DNA of 37,427 bases, from IMG/VR virus record IMGVR_UViG_3300022723_000022, positions 1-37,427 of that record, one strand, 5' to 3'. The translations under genes were made by a program, and so were the position numbers. Every line of letters starts with the position of its first letter. The first letter of the stretch is position 1. This document shows positions 1-6,257 of this stretch, in pieces. The notes below the pieces were generated by a model, which was not told where the DNA came from, did no database searches, and saw nothing but the letters and a program-made list of their open reading frames with translations. Source of the stretch: a virus.

Positions 1-112
1 TCTTTCTCCCGTCAACTCGACGGGGGTTGGTGGCACACATGCACATATGAGCACTACAGATATATAGATTTCAAAGATGGTCGCGGACGCCCTGGAACGT
101 ACTTTTATCTCC

Positions 113-457
113 TCAGTGCTCTGAGGAATGGAGAACCTCCAGGGCGGCCGCACCCATGATGCGGATATCCGCAGGGACGAGGAGGTCCCTGCGGTCGGTC
201 GCCGCGAGGGCGACCATGCGGGACACGATATACCGTGTCCCGTCGACTGGGGCCGGCAGACCCTCGACCTGCCCGAGGGTCTGTCGGATGATCGGAACGG
301 GCCCGTGGGCCCATCCCGTTGACCCGATGACCTCGGTGGAGGCGGCCACGCGGGCCACCCCCACCGAGGGGATGGGCTCGTGCAACACGAGGTCATTCCC
401 GTCGGCTGGCGTCCCGTATAGGTGTACGGGATGTGGGGTTAGATTGACTAATTTCAT
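113..457 (-). CDS. Conserved hypothetical phage protein (NLTPHP type)
   Basis: A 114-residue protein that begins MKLVNLTPHPVHLYG. Openings of the form NLTPHPV followed by a PS.G.ARV stretch, a GLP.P..GT.YIVS stretch and a late DLLVPAD stretch are, as I recall, common in small phage hypothetical proteins of unknown function; no catalytic motif is visible. The start at 457 is chosen over longer in-frame options because a strong Shine-Dalgarno (GGGGGGAGG) lies 5 nt upstream, and the upstream in-frame sequence is just the antisense-like reading of the Cys-repeat gene. Its ATG overlaps the stop of the preceding minus-strand gene (ATGA), so the two are probably translationally coupled. Base composition is visibly more GC-rich than the rest of the window, which suggests transfer. 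Existence is confident; function unknown. Confidence 0.75.
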   Translation of the reverse strand: MKLVNLTPHPVHLYGTPADGNDLVLHEPIPSVGVARVAASTEVIGSTGWAHGPVPIIRQTLGQVEGLPAPVDGTRYIVSRMVALAATDRRDLLVPADIRIMGAAALEVLHSSEH

Positions 458-768
458 GATGACCTCCCCCCTTGGAGAGTGCACGAATTGCACTCGTTGC
501 AGTCCCAACAGGAACTGCACGAGGTGCACGAATTGCACTCGATACACATCGCGCACTCGAGGCACGATGTGCACCTCGTGCAACGGGTGCAATTTGTGCA
601 TCCGTTGCACGAGGTGCACCCGTTGCAACGGATGCAATCCTTGCACCCGTTGCAATTGATGCAATTGATGCAATCGGTGCAATCCGTGAGGGATTCCAAG
701 GCGGCTTTCGCCACCGCCTCGGAGCCGAAGTATTCAACTTCGGCGACATTTCCGAATTTGTCTCTCAT
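454..768 (-). CDS. Cysteine-triplet repeat protein, (XXC)23
   Basis: A 104-residue protein. Residues 1-29 form an ordinary acidic, probably helical segment (MRDKFGNVAEVEYFG...). From Cys30 to Cys96 every third residue is cysteine, 23 in all, in XXC units such as TDC, INC, NGC, TSC and NSC, with the spacer positions rich in Thr, Asn, Ser, Asp, Gly and Arg. An eight-residue tail follows. The DNA shows the same 9-nt period around TGC. The start is fixed by a perfect AAGGAGGT site before ATG 768. A strict three-residue period could stack cysteines on one face of a small beta-solenoid, or bind metal; this is inference and I know of no proven function. A shorter CxxC zinc-ribbon explanation fits poorly because there are too many regular repeats. 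The gene is coupled to the downstream NLTPHP gene by a 4-bp overlap. Confidence 0.75.
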   Translation of the reverse strand: MRDKFGNVAEVEYFGSEAVAKAALESLTDCTDCINCINCNGCKDCIRCNGCTSCNGCTNCTRCTRCTSCLECAMCIECNSCTSCSSCWDCNECNSCTLQGGRSS

Positions 769-1015
769 ATGACCTCCTTGATGCGTGTATCCTATGCGTT
801 GTTTTGCGATGCAAAGGGTTTTTTCTGTGTTTATTTGCAACATTTAGCGTTGAGATATGCAACGTTGATGCGTTGATTCGTTGATATTTGCAACGGCGAG
901 CAAAAGAGGTACGGGCAAAGATGTAATTGTGCAACGATTAGAAGAGGTGTCGTTGCTGCGTTGCTGGGTTGTTGGCCAGAATTAAAACTTTTATTCATTA
1001 AAAATCGCAATTAAA

Positions 1016-1085
1016 CATCGAAACGACGAAGCAACGCAGCAAATAAATAATGTTTAATTTGTTAAGGTGTTTCGTCGTTTCGATG
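1016..1085. repeat. 15-bp perfect inverted repeat around an AT-rich core
   Basis: The left arm CATCGAAACGACGAA at 1016-1030 is the exact reverse complement of TTCGTCGTTTCGATG at 1071-1085. The 40-nt spacer contains the AT-rich stretch AAATAAATAATGTTTAATTT. The arms belong to the TTCGTCG word family that fills 1016-1260. The element could be an origin hairpin, a protein-binding palindrome or a cruciform. It lacks a T-run, so it is not an obvious terminator. Confidence 0.6.
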
Positions 1086-1160
1086 CTTCGTCGTGTCGTC
1101 GTGTCAATGTTATAAGATGTTTCGCCGTGTCGCCGTGTCAATGCTTCGTTGTTTCGTTGT

Positions 1161-1237
1161 TTCGTTATAGGTAATTTGTTAAGGTGTTTCGTCGATGCGT
1201 TGCTTCGTTATAGGTAATTTGTTAAGGTGTTTCGTCG
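1161..1237. repeat. Tandem direct repeat, 34-bp identity with 43-bp period
   Basis: A 34-bp word beginning TTCGTTATAGGTAATTTG and ending GTTTCGTCG occurs at 1161-1194 and again at 1204-1237. A shorter 22-bp version (AATTTGTTAAGG followed by TGTTTCGTCG) occurs at 1056-1077, overlapping the right arm of the inverted repeat. Three copies spaced by 117 and 43 bp look like iterons or binding sites for a phage protein. Confidence 0.65.
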
Positions 1238-1380
1238 TGTCGATGTTATAAATAAACAACGGGGGGAGGGGTTCGGTGATATTTTATACACTGTATGTAA
1301 TAGTAACCGCAAGCAAATTTTTCGCGCCAAATTTTCAACTTTTCCGGCGTTTACATCTGCGATCTTGCACTTATGCAACT

Positions 1381-1397
1381 TTCGTCAGAAAATACAC
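1381..1397. repeat. 17-bp direct repeat, partner at 1595-1611
   Basis: TTCGTCAGAAAATACAC at 1381-1397 recurs as TTCGTCAGAAAATATAC at 1595-1611, 16 of 17 identical. The copies flank the candidate rightward promoter at 1469-1496 at about 70 and 100 bp. They may be operator-like sites. They have no dyad of their own that I can see. Confidence 0.45.
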
Positions 1398-1468
1398 TTT
1401 CTGGCACCCATATATACCCCCCACCTGGGCCTCCGGTTGCCGTTGCAAAGGTGGTTAGTTAACGGGTG

Positions 1469-1496
1469 TTAACAAAGGCCCAAAAATCCTTATTAT
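1469..1496 (+). promoter_or_regulatory. Candidate sigma70-type promoter, rightward
   Basis: TTAACA at 1469-1474 and TATTAT at 1491-1496 are separated by 16 nt. Each matches the consensus at 5 of 6 positions. It would start transcription near 1503, giving a leader of roughly 330 nt before the sulfotransferase-like gene, and it is the best rightward promoter candidate upstream of the plus-strand operon. Confidence 0.35.
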
Positions 1497-1835
1497 ATAG
1501 GTTCTCAAAAGAGTAATTCTTGACGAAGGCCACCTCCCGTCTCCTAACCCCCCGTCGCAGCGCCGCTTACGACCCCGCAACCCCCTAATACCGCTTCGTC
1601 AGAAAATATACATGGCCGATATCCGGCAGGTCCACGCTAGTGGCCTAGTAGCTGGTTGCGACTGAGACTCAACTGCAATGCGGGATCACGTAATCGGGGG
1701 TGCGCGATTCCGAAACCGGACCTAGCCAGTACGGATTCGGCCAGACCAAAAGTATAATTATTGACGATTGCATAAGTGCAACATCAGCCGTGTATATTTG
1801 CAAGATGCGTATAAACAATTTGCTTTCCACAGACA

Positions 1836-2330
1836 GTGAGATATTATGTACGTATGTTGTTAATATGCGCAATGCCTAAAACAGGCACATCATCAATCAT
1901 CGAAGCATACCGCATGCAAGGTTACAATGCCTACCATGTACGATGGAAAGACCTCGCAGCGTTGACACAACGCGACAGAGTAGACTTTCTAATGCAATTT
2001 GACGTCGTAGCAGAGTGGTATGGTTTCGTAGACTTTTCGAAAATGATCGAAGCAACGAATCATCGAATCATCGTTGAACGTGAAAAGTCGTCATGGCATG
2101 AAAGTTGCGAGAAATGGTTTAGACCATCCGCAAATCCGATTGTGAGAGACGCACGTAAAATACGCTTCGGTTGTACATCTTACAACAGTGAAAGATTCGA
2201 TGCGTTCTATAATAGGTACAAAGCAGCCGAACAAACACTGAACAACCCCCGTATTAGTTTTCCACCATGTTGGAGTAAACTGGGGCTTCGCTCGAATGAA
2301 CCTTTTCCACACCTGAAAGGACCACGATGA
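1836..2330 (+). CDS. Sulfotransferase-like P-loop protein
   Basis: A 164-residue protein resembling the bacterial/eukaryotic PAPS-dependent sulfotransferase fold. After a short hydrophobic strand comes MPKTGTSSI (residues 13-21), matching the 5'-phosphosulfate-binding P-loop pattern (PKTGTTS). Residues 78-90 (IIVEREKSSWHES) match the 3'-phosphate-binding R...S segment. The C terminus NEPFPHL resembles the closing PFP of this family. It is shorter than typical members (about 220-300 residues), so it may be a minimal or trimmed form. The coordinates use a GTG start; ATG 1854, just before MLLICAMPKTG, is equally plausible and neither has a clear Shine-Dalgarno. Its stop overlaps the next start (ATGA). 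The substrate is unknown; a host surface glycan or small molecule is possible. Confidence 0.65.
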   Translation: MRYYVRMLLICAMPKTGTSSIIEAYRMQGYNAYHVRWKDLAALTQRDRVDFLMQFDVVAEWYGFVDFSKMIEATNHRIIVEREKSSWHESCEKWFRPSANPIVRDARKIRFGCTSYNSERFDAFYNRYKAAEQTLNNPRISFPPCWSKLGLRSNEPFPHLKGPR

Positions 2331-2518
2331 CACAAAATGAACTATGGTTGAAGTTAAAAGCACGCGGACCATCAACGAGTCGTCGACTCAGTGAGGAACT
2401 TGACATCCCTCAGGCGCAGATTTCAAAACAACTCGGACAACTTTACGACAAAGGACGAGTTCGTAAAGAGTATGACACAACATCTTGGGGGATTAAGTAT
2501 GTCTACACAACTATCTAA
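2327..2518 (+). CDS. Small winged-helix DNA-binding protein
   Basis: A 63-residue protein with the layout of a stand-alone winged helix-turn-helix. The helices LWLKLKARGPSTSRRLSEEL and QAQISKQLGQLYDKG are followed by a wing RVRKEYDTTSWGIKYVY. The pattern (loosening helix, recognition helix with ISKQLGQL, then basic wing) is that of MarR/ArsR-type or IclR-type HTH domains. The start overlaps the sulfotransferase stop by 4 bp. A transcription regulator of this operon or of the adjacent repeat region is a reasonable guess, but no target site is shown by the sequence. Confidence 0.65.
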   Translation: MTQNELWLKLKARGPSTSRRLSEELDIPQAQISKQLGQLYDKGRVRKEYDTTSWGIKYVYTTI

Positions 2519-3029
2519 CATCATAGAGCGAGCAGCGGAACTAGAACCGCACGCAGTGACGTATAAAGACCTACGGTACCACGTAGATGACAATGTTCTA
2601 TACATGTTCGGTGTGGAATATTTTGAAGACTATCAATATGTAGGAGATTACGGGAGTGAATTGGTACATAAAGGCGCTGTTGAGTACGGCTGCCTAGCGC
2701 TCGGCCTCCCGTATTTAGATGTAGACCTAATTGTGGGACATTCTTTGGGTGGAATGGGCGCTCAAATCGTCGGAAATTTTATGAAAAAGGAGGTAATTTC
2801 CATTGGTTCGCCTCCTATTTATCGTGAAAAATCTGGCCATGGACGAAATCATATCAGAATTGTACATAAAGCGGACCCATATCGCAAGATATTACATGGT
2901 TTCCACCATAACCAACGAGAGTTGATCGTTCTCGGATCGTCTTGGTGGGAATGGTTTACTCATTTCTGGCAACCAACGTACTTTCATAGGCTTACTACGT
3001 ATGCAAAATGTTGTCTTACTTCGGATTGA
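2499..3029 (+). CDS. Class 3 lipase-like alpha/beta hydrolase
   Basis: A 176-residue protein. The nucleophile elbow GHSLGG is at residues 80-85 (Ser82), preceded by ELVHKGAVEYG, which matches the VH.GF element of Lipase_3 proteins. A second strand ends in ISIGSPP (101-106). Asp126 (KADPY) and His163 (YFHRL) sit where the triad acid and base are expected. There is no signal peptide. The start at 2499 follows GGGGGA and overlaps the HTH gene by 20 bp; longer in-frame starts lie wholly inside the HTH gene. It probably hydrolyses an ester, perhaps a membrane lipid or cell-wall ester during lysis (as LysB does in mycobacteriophages, though that family differs). The substrate is inference. Confidence 0.65.
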   Translation: MSTQLSNIIERAAELEPHAVTYKDLRYHVDDNVLYMFGVEYFEDYQYVGDYGSELVHKGAVEYGCLALGLPYLDVDLIVGHSLGGMGAQIVGNFMKKEVISIGSPPIYREKSGHGRNHIRIVHKADPYRKILHGFHHNQRELIVLGSSWWEWFTHFWQPTYFHRLTTYAKCCLTSD

Positions 3030-3066
3030 ACAGATAGATGTGTTGCTTCGCTTAGGCGACCACTTT

Positions 3067-4254
3067 ATGCTACCGAAGTGGGAGGAGGCGTCACTGCTTG
3101 GTGAACTCTCTAACTACCTGGGAGCAACGCAGGAGCAAAGACATACTGCCACCTTTAAAGCGAAGTATCTACACGCTCTACACACTGGTACTGGTGTCCG
3201 ATTTGCCCTACCACATCAACTAGACCGCACGCAATGGGAAGATTTGTACGACGCGGAGAAGCATAAAGAGTACGAAAAGACCATGAATGGGTATCATGGT
3301 AAGAAATACCCCGAAGATATTGGTACCAGTCTATCATACTCTTGGAATCTACGATCTGAACTTATCGGATGGCGCGCACTAGCAGACCGCAAACGCCCGT
3401 TTGGTATCTTTCCTGAGATCAGTAGAAACGGAGGGAGGCGATGCATCTTCGTAGACCACTCCGATCGACGTTGCAAATCATACACTCACGACGGCGTACT
3501 ATGTAGAAGGCATGCCGACTTTGAAAAATATCTGAAAGGATACTTGATCGTGGCCAATAACAGTAAGTACGCCGCACTGTTTAAGAACAAAACGCTGGGG
3601 CAACTATACGAAGACTTCCTAAATAGTGACGCAAGAGATGTTGTAGGTGAGATCGCATTGATGCGAACCATGCTCGGCTCTCTTGTTAAAGCAATTCCAC
3701 AGGAGATGGATGCAGGCAAGGTACCTATCGAGGTTATCGACAAGGTCGTAAAGATTACAGACCGAGTTACCAACTCCATTGAGCGATACGATCGCATGCA
3801 GCAGAAGTTGGGTAACCTTATTACTCCGGAACAACTGTCCACCATCATGTGGCAGATGCTTGAGATCATTAAGAAAGTGTTGGACCTTGAGGCCGAACAG
3901 TTTGTTACACTCGCGGAATCTTTTCAAAACCTGACTATTACAAGAGGTGGTACTGGGTATCTTGAACTTGGTGCAGATGGACCAATAACTGATAAGTACG
4001 GGTATGAAGACCCGCCCGTCCACGTTAAGAAAACGAATTGTCGTACTCGGTACGGTGAAGACGGCGAAATATATGATTGCTCCACGGAACGTGAGCTACA
4101 ACAGTCCAGAGACGCGACGGCAGCAATAGTCTCCAAGGGCGGACAACACAGAGAGTTCTTCTATACAGAAGGCGACTACAATCCAGACACGGAAGTGGGT
4201 CGTCGCAAGGTAGAATATAGAATCGGAGGCCCAGATGATCCCTTCCATTGGTGA
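3067..4254 (+). CDS. Putative terminase small subunit with Cys/His motif
   Basis: A 395-residue protein (417 if ATG 3001 is used) immediately upstream of the large terminase and overlapping it by 20 bp. A central cluster RRCIFVDHSDRRC...GVLCRRH has the spacing C-x9-C-x9-C-x2-H. It resembles the C...RC....G..VC..H zinc-like signature at the front of many phage small-terminase-type proteins. The middle and C-terminal part is helical with possible coiled coil (EIALMRTMLGSL, then IDKVVKITDRVTNSIERYD). No enzyme motif is present. The start at 3067 is preferred because 3001 lies inside the lipase gene and neither has a strong ribosome site. A role in recognising DNA for packaging is inferred from position plus the Cys/His motif. 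Confidence 0.5.
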   Translation: MLPKWEEASLLGELSNYLGATQEQRHTATFKAKYLHALHTGTGVRFALPHQLDRTQWEDLYDAEKHKEYEKTMNGYHGKKYPEDIGTSLSYSWNLRSELIGWRALADRKRPFGIFPEISRNGGRRCIFVDHSDRRCKSYTHDGVLCRRHADFEKYLKGYLIVANNSKYAALFKNKTLGQLYEDFLNSDARDVVGEIALMRTMLGSLVKAIPQEMDAGKVPIEVIDKVVKITDRVTNSIERYDRMQQKLGNLITPEQLSTIMWQMLEIIKKVLDLEAEQFVTLAESFQNLTITRGGTGYLELGADGPITDKYGYEDPPVHVKKTNCRTRYGEDGEIYDCSTERELQQSRDATAAIVSKGGQHREFFYTEGDYNPDTEVGRRKVEYRIGGPDDPFHW

Positions 4255-5848
4255 TATGTTGAAAGAAATGTGTCATAAGCAAGCGTTAAAAGTAGACGCT
4301 AGACATATGTCACTACTGGAATGGTCATTGGAGTATTGTGATCACTTTATATTTCGCGAACCTTCCGAGTTATTCCACGTTCCACTTTGTTCTATCATGG
4401 ACAATCTTAAAGGTGGAGATAACACACTGGTCATCTGCCCCCGTGGCTACGCGAAAAGCACATGGTCGCAGATAGGAATTATGCGTGACATCTGTGAGTT
4501 ACGTGAGCGATATATCCTTTTGATCATGGATACTACCGAGCAGGCGACGCAAAGTTTGAAAACTATTCGCGAAGAATTGGAGTCAAACCAGAAACTTAAA
4601 GCAACATACGGTGATCGCATCGCCAAAGGGTTGGTTTGGAACAACAATGAGATCATTACTAAAGCGGGCATCTGTGTGCAGGCTCTTGGTACTGGCAAGG
4701 GTATTCGTGGACGAAGATTCCGTCAGCATCGCCCGACGAAGATCGTCCTTGATGACCCACAGAACGACGAGAGCGTCGAAACAGCGGGACAACGAGACAA
4801 GGACTGGCGCTGGGTAACTAAAGCCCTGCTGCCTTGTGGTGAAACAGGTATCACTAAGGTATTTATTATTGGTACGGTACTTCATAAAGAGTGTATTGTA
4901 TGTAAGTGTGAGCGTTTGCCTTCATTCAAGACCATTAAATATCAGGCTCTTGTCGAGTGGCCTAAGAATATGGACATGTGGAATGAATGGCGAGATATTT
5001 ACCTAAACTCTCCCATTGAGAAACACGACGGAGCACTGGTACGTAGTAGAGTTCGTGCCAATGAGTATTACGATACCTATAGAGAGAAGATGGATGAGGG
5101 TGCTATATTACTTTGGCCACAGAAAGAGACGCTTGAAGACTTGATGTGTCAATGGGCAGAGGATGAAGCATCATTTCTGTCTGAGAAACAGAACCAATCC
5201 TTTAATCCGGAGCTTTGTGAGTTCGATCCGGCATGGTTTAGTGAGTCTCGTACCAGTATTTGGTACGATGATGTGGCTGAAATCAATAAAAAACCACATA
5301 TTTCAGTAGGATTTGTGGACTGGTCTAAGGGAAAACAAACTAAAAAAGACGACTATACAGCTGTAATTATTCTACACTACGACGGTACACGCGCGTATGT
5401 AGAGGCTGATATTCAGAAAAATCCTGTTAATATCACTGTTGAACACATCATTGAGTGGCATAAAGTGGTGGGATTTGAGGCATTCGGGTGTGAAATGCAG
5501 GGGTTTCAGTTCCTTGCTAAGGAAGATATTGAGGCTGAAGTAGAGAAACAGAACCTATACTTCCCTATTACACCTATTGAAAATGGCAATACGAAGAAAG
5601 AAGTACGCATCGCCCGTCTTGCAAATTGGTTTAAGCGTGGGTTCTTTGTGTTTCATAAGCATTGTCGTCATACTCAGATGTTGTTAGATCAGATTCTGGA
5701 CTTTCCAGGTAGATCACACGACGATGGGCCGGATGCTCTTGAGGGTGCATTGCGTATTCTGTGGATGGTACTACAGGAACAGGGTACGGGTGGTATTGGT
5801 GGAGGATACGAAGGTGATGTGGAAGAAACAGTAGGTTATATAAATTGA
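4235..5848 (+). CDS. terL: Terminase large subunit
   Basis: A 537-residue packaging motor. The ATPase domain has a Walker A-like CPRGYAKST (about 68-76), the adenine-proximal LLIMDTTEQA segment, a Walker B KIVLDD (169-174) and a coupling motif IIGTVLHKE (211-219). The C-terminal RNase H-type nuclease has its acidic residues at Asp362 (GFVDWS), Glu420 (GCEMQ) and the SHDDGPDALEG cluster near 495-503. All expected motifs are intact and the length is normal. The protein would cleave concatemers and pump DNA through the portal. The start at 4235 follows CGGAGG, inside the end of the upstream gene. It defines the late operon. Confidence 0.93.
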   Translation: MIPSIGDMLKEMCHKQALKVDARHMSLLEWSLEYCDHFIFREPSELFHVPLCSIMDNLKGGDNTLVICPRGYAKSTWSQIGIMRDICELRERYILLIMDTTEQATQSLKTIREELESNQKLKATYGDRIAKGLVWNNNEIITKAGICVQALGTGKGIRGRRFRQHRPTKIVLDDPQNDESVETAGQRDKDWRWVTKALLPCGETGITKVFIIGTVLHKECIVCKCERLPSFKTIKYQALVEWPKNMDMWNEWRDIYLNSPIEKHDGALVRSRVRANEYYDTYREKMDEGAILLWPQKETLEDLMCQWAEDEASFLSEKQNQSFNPELCEFDPAWFSESRTSIWYDDVAEINKKPHISVGFVDWSKGKQTKKDDYTAVIILHYDGTRAYVEADIQKNPVNITVEHIIEWHKVVGFEAFGCEMQGFQFLAKEDIEAEVEKQNLYFPITPIENGNTKKEVRIARLANWFKRGFFVFHKHCRHTQMLLDQILDFPGRSHDDGPDALEGALRILWMVLQEQGTGGIGGGYEGDVEETVGYIN

Positions 5849-5895
5849 TCTTGACAGAGAGAGGTACATGGTACTCTACAATTTTGGAGGGATCT

Positions 5896-6180
5896 ATGTC
5901 AAGCGTGCCGGGGCCTTGGTCTAAAGCGGCAACCATCGCAGCGGTTGTCGCATGTATGGTTTCTGTTATTCCAGGCTTGATAGCATTTGGTTCTGTTCAA
6001 AGTAATGTATCATCAAACACGCTACTTATGCGTGAGAACATGAAGAAGATTGATACACTACGTGGCGAAATCATATCCGTACAGTTAATGACAACCGAAT
6101 TAAAAACCACAGTCAAAGAACTTCGCGAAACCAACGACGGACTACGCGAAGTCATCAACCTTTTAATGCAGCAAAAGTGA
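5896..6180 (+). CDS. Small membrane protein with coiled coil
   Basis: A 94-residue protein. Residues 11-34 form one hydrophobic membrane segment (AATIAAVVACMVSVIPGLIAF). The rest is a charged helical, probably coiled-coil, tail (LRGEIISVQLMTTELKTTVKELR...). ATG 5896 is chosen for its GGAGGGATCT ribosome site. The longer in-frame start at 5845 has none. It sits between terL and portal with a terminator directly after. A holin-like, antiholin-like or envelope-anchored role is possible; it could also be a structural accessory. I do not recognise a named family. Confidence 0.6.
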   Translation: MSSVPGPWSKAATIAAVVACMVSVIPGLIAFGSVQSNVSSNTLLMRENMKKIDTLRGEIISVQLMTTELKTTVKELRETNDGLREVINLLMQQK

Positions 6181-6219
6181 TGAGGGTTTCGGCTCCCTTA
6201 CCTCAGGTGTGATGCTGCG

Positions 6220-6244
6220 GCTCCCGTTTCGGCGGGAGCTTTTT
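6220..6244 (+). terminator. Intrinsic terminator before portal
   Basis: A 7-bp stem GCTCCCG/CGGGAGC (6220-6226 with 6233-6239) closes a TTTCGG loop and is followed by five Ts (6240-6244). It lies between the small membrane gene and the portal gene. It may attenuate rather than end late transcription, since the genes on both sides run the same way. The terminator at 25999-26027 has the same TTTCGG loop. Confidence 0.75.
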
Positions 6245-6257
6245 AGGAACAAAAGAT

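Larger units (their letters stand above)
769..1835. other. Repeat-rich intergenic control region, no convincing gene
   Basis: About 1.07 kb separate the leftward Cys-repeat gene from the rightward operon. The few open frames here have poor start sites and unlikely compositions, so I call none. The stretch 845-960 repeats TCAACG/CGTTGA and TTGCAA motifs. The stretch 1016-1260 is made of iterated TTCGTCG, CGTTG and GTTAAGG words, with an AT-rich core near 1040-1065. From about 1380 to 1830 there is a 17-bp direct repeat, a candidate promoter and otherwise unrecognised sequence. Divergent transcription, AT-rich segments and iterated short words are the usual look of a phage origin or control region, but no initiator gene is adjacent. 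I found no tRNA. Confidence 0.5.

Noticed and set aside
8-24. CCCGTC/GACGGG hairpin at the left edge
   Set aside because: Perfect 6-bp stem, but neither strand has a T-run after it, so I do not call a terminator.
454-690. 9-nt periodic repeats that resemble a CRISPR or tandem array
   Set aside because: The period is just the codon pattern NNN NNN TGC of a coding gene with a strong ribosome site. There are no spacers of normal length.
454-768. Cys-repeat protein as a RiPP precursor peptide
   Set aside because: Leader-plus-core look is tempting, but no radical SAM, LanM-type or other maturase is encoded in the window.
1227-1472. Open frame of 81 codons on the plus strand
   Set aside because: No ribosome site, starts inside the repeat region, and composition is not protein-like.
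1640-1760. Possible tRNA or tRNA-derived attachment site
   Set aside because: GC-rich palindromic pieces exist, but no acceptor stem or T-arm pairing fits on either strand. No integrase is present.
3001-3066. Longer start (ATG 3001) for the small terminase-like gene
   Set aside because: It lies in the lipase gene and has no ribosome site. 3067 is only modestly better, so it stays an alternative.
5851-5882. TTGACA followed by TACTCT or TACAAT
   Set aside because: The -35 is perfect but spacing is 15 or 20 nt and the -10 is weak, so I do not list it as a promoter.
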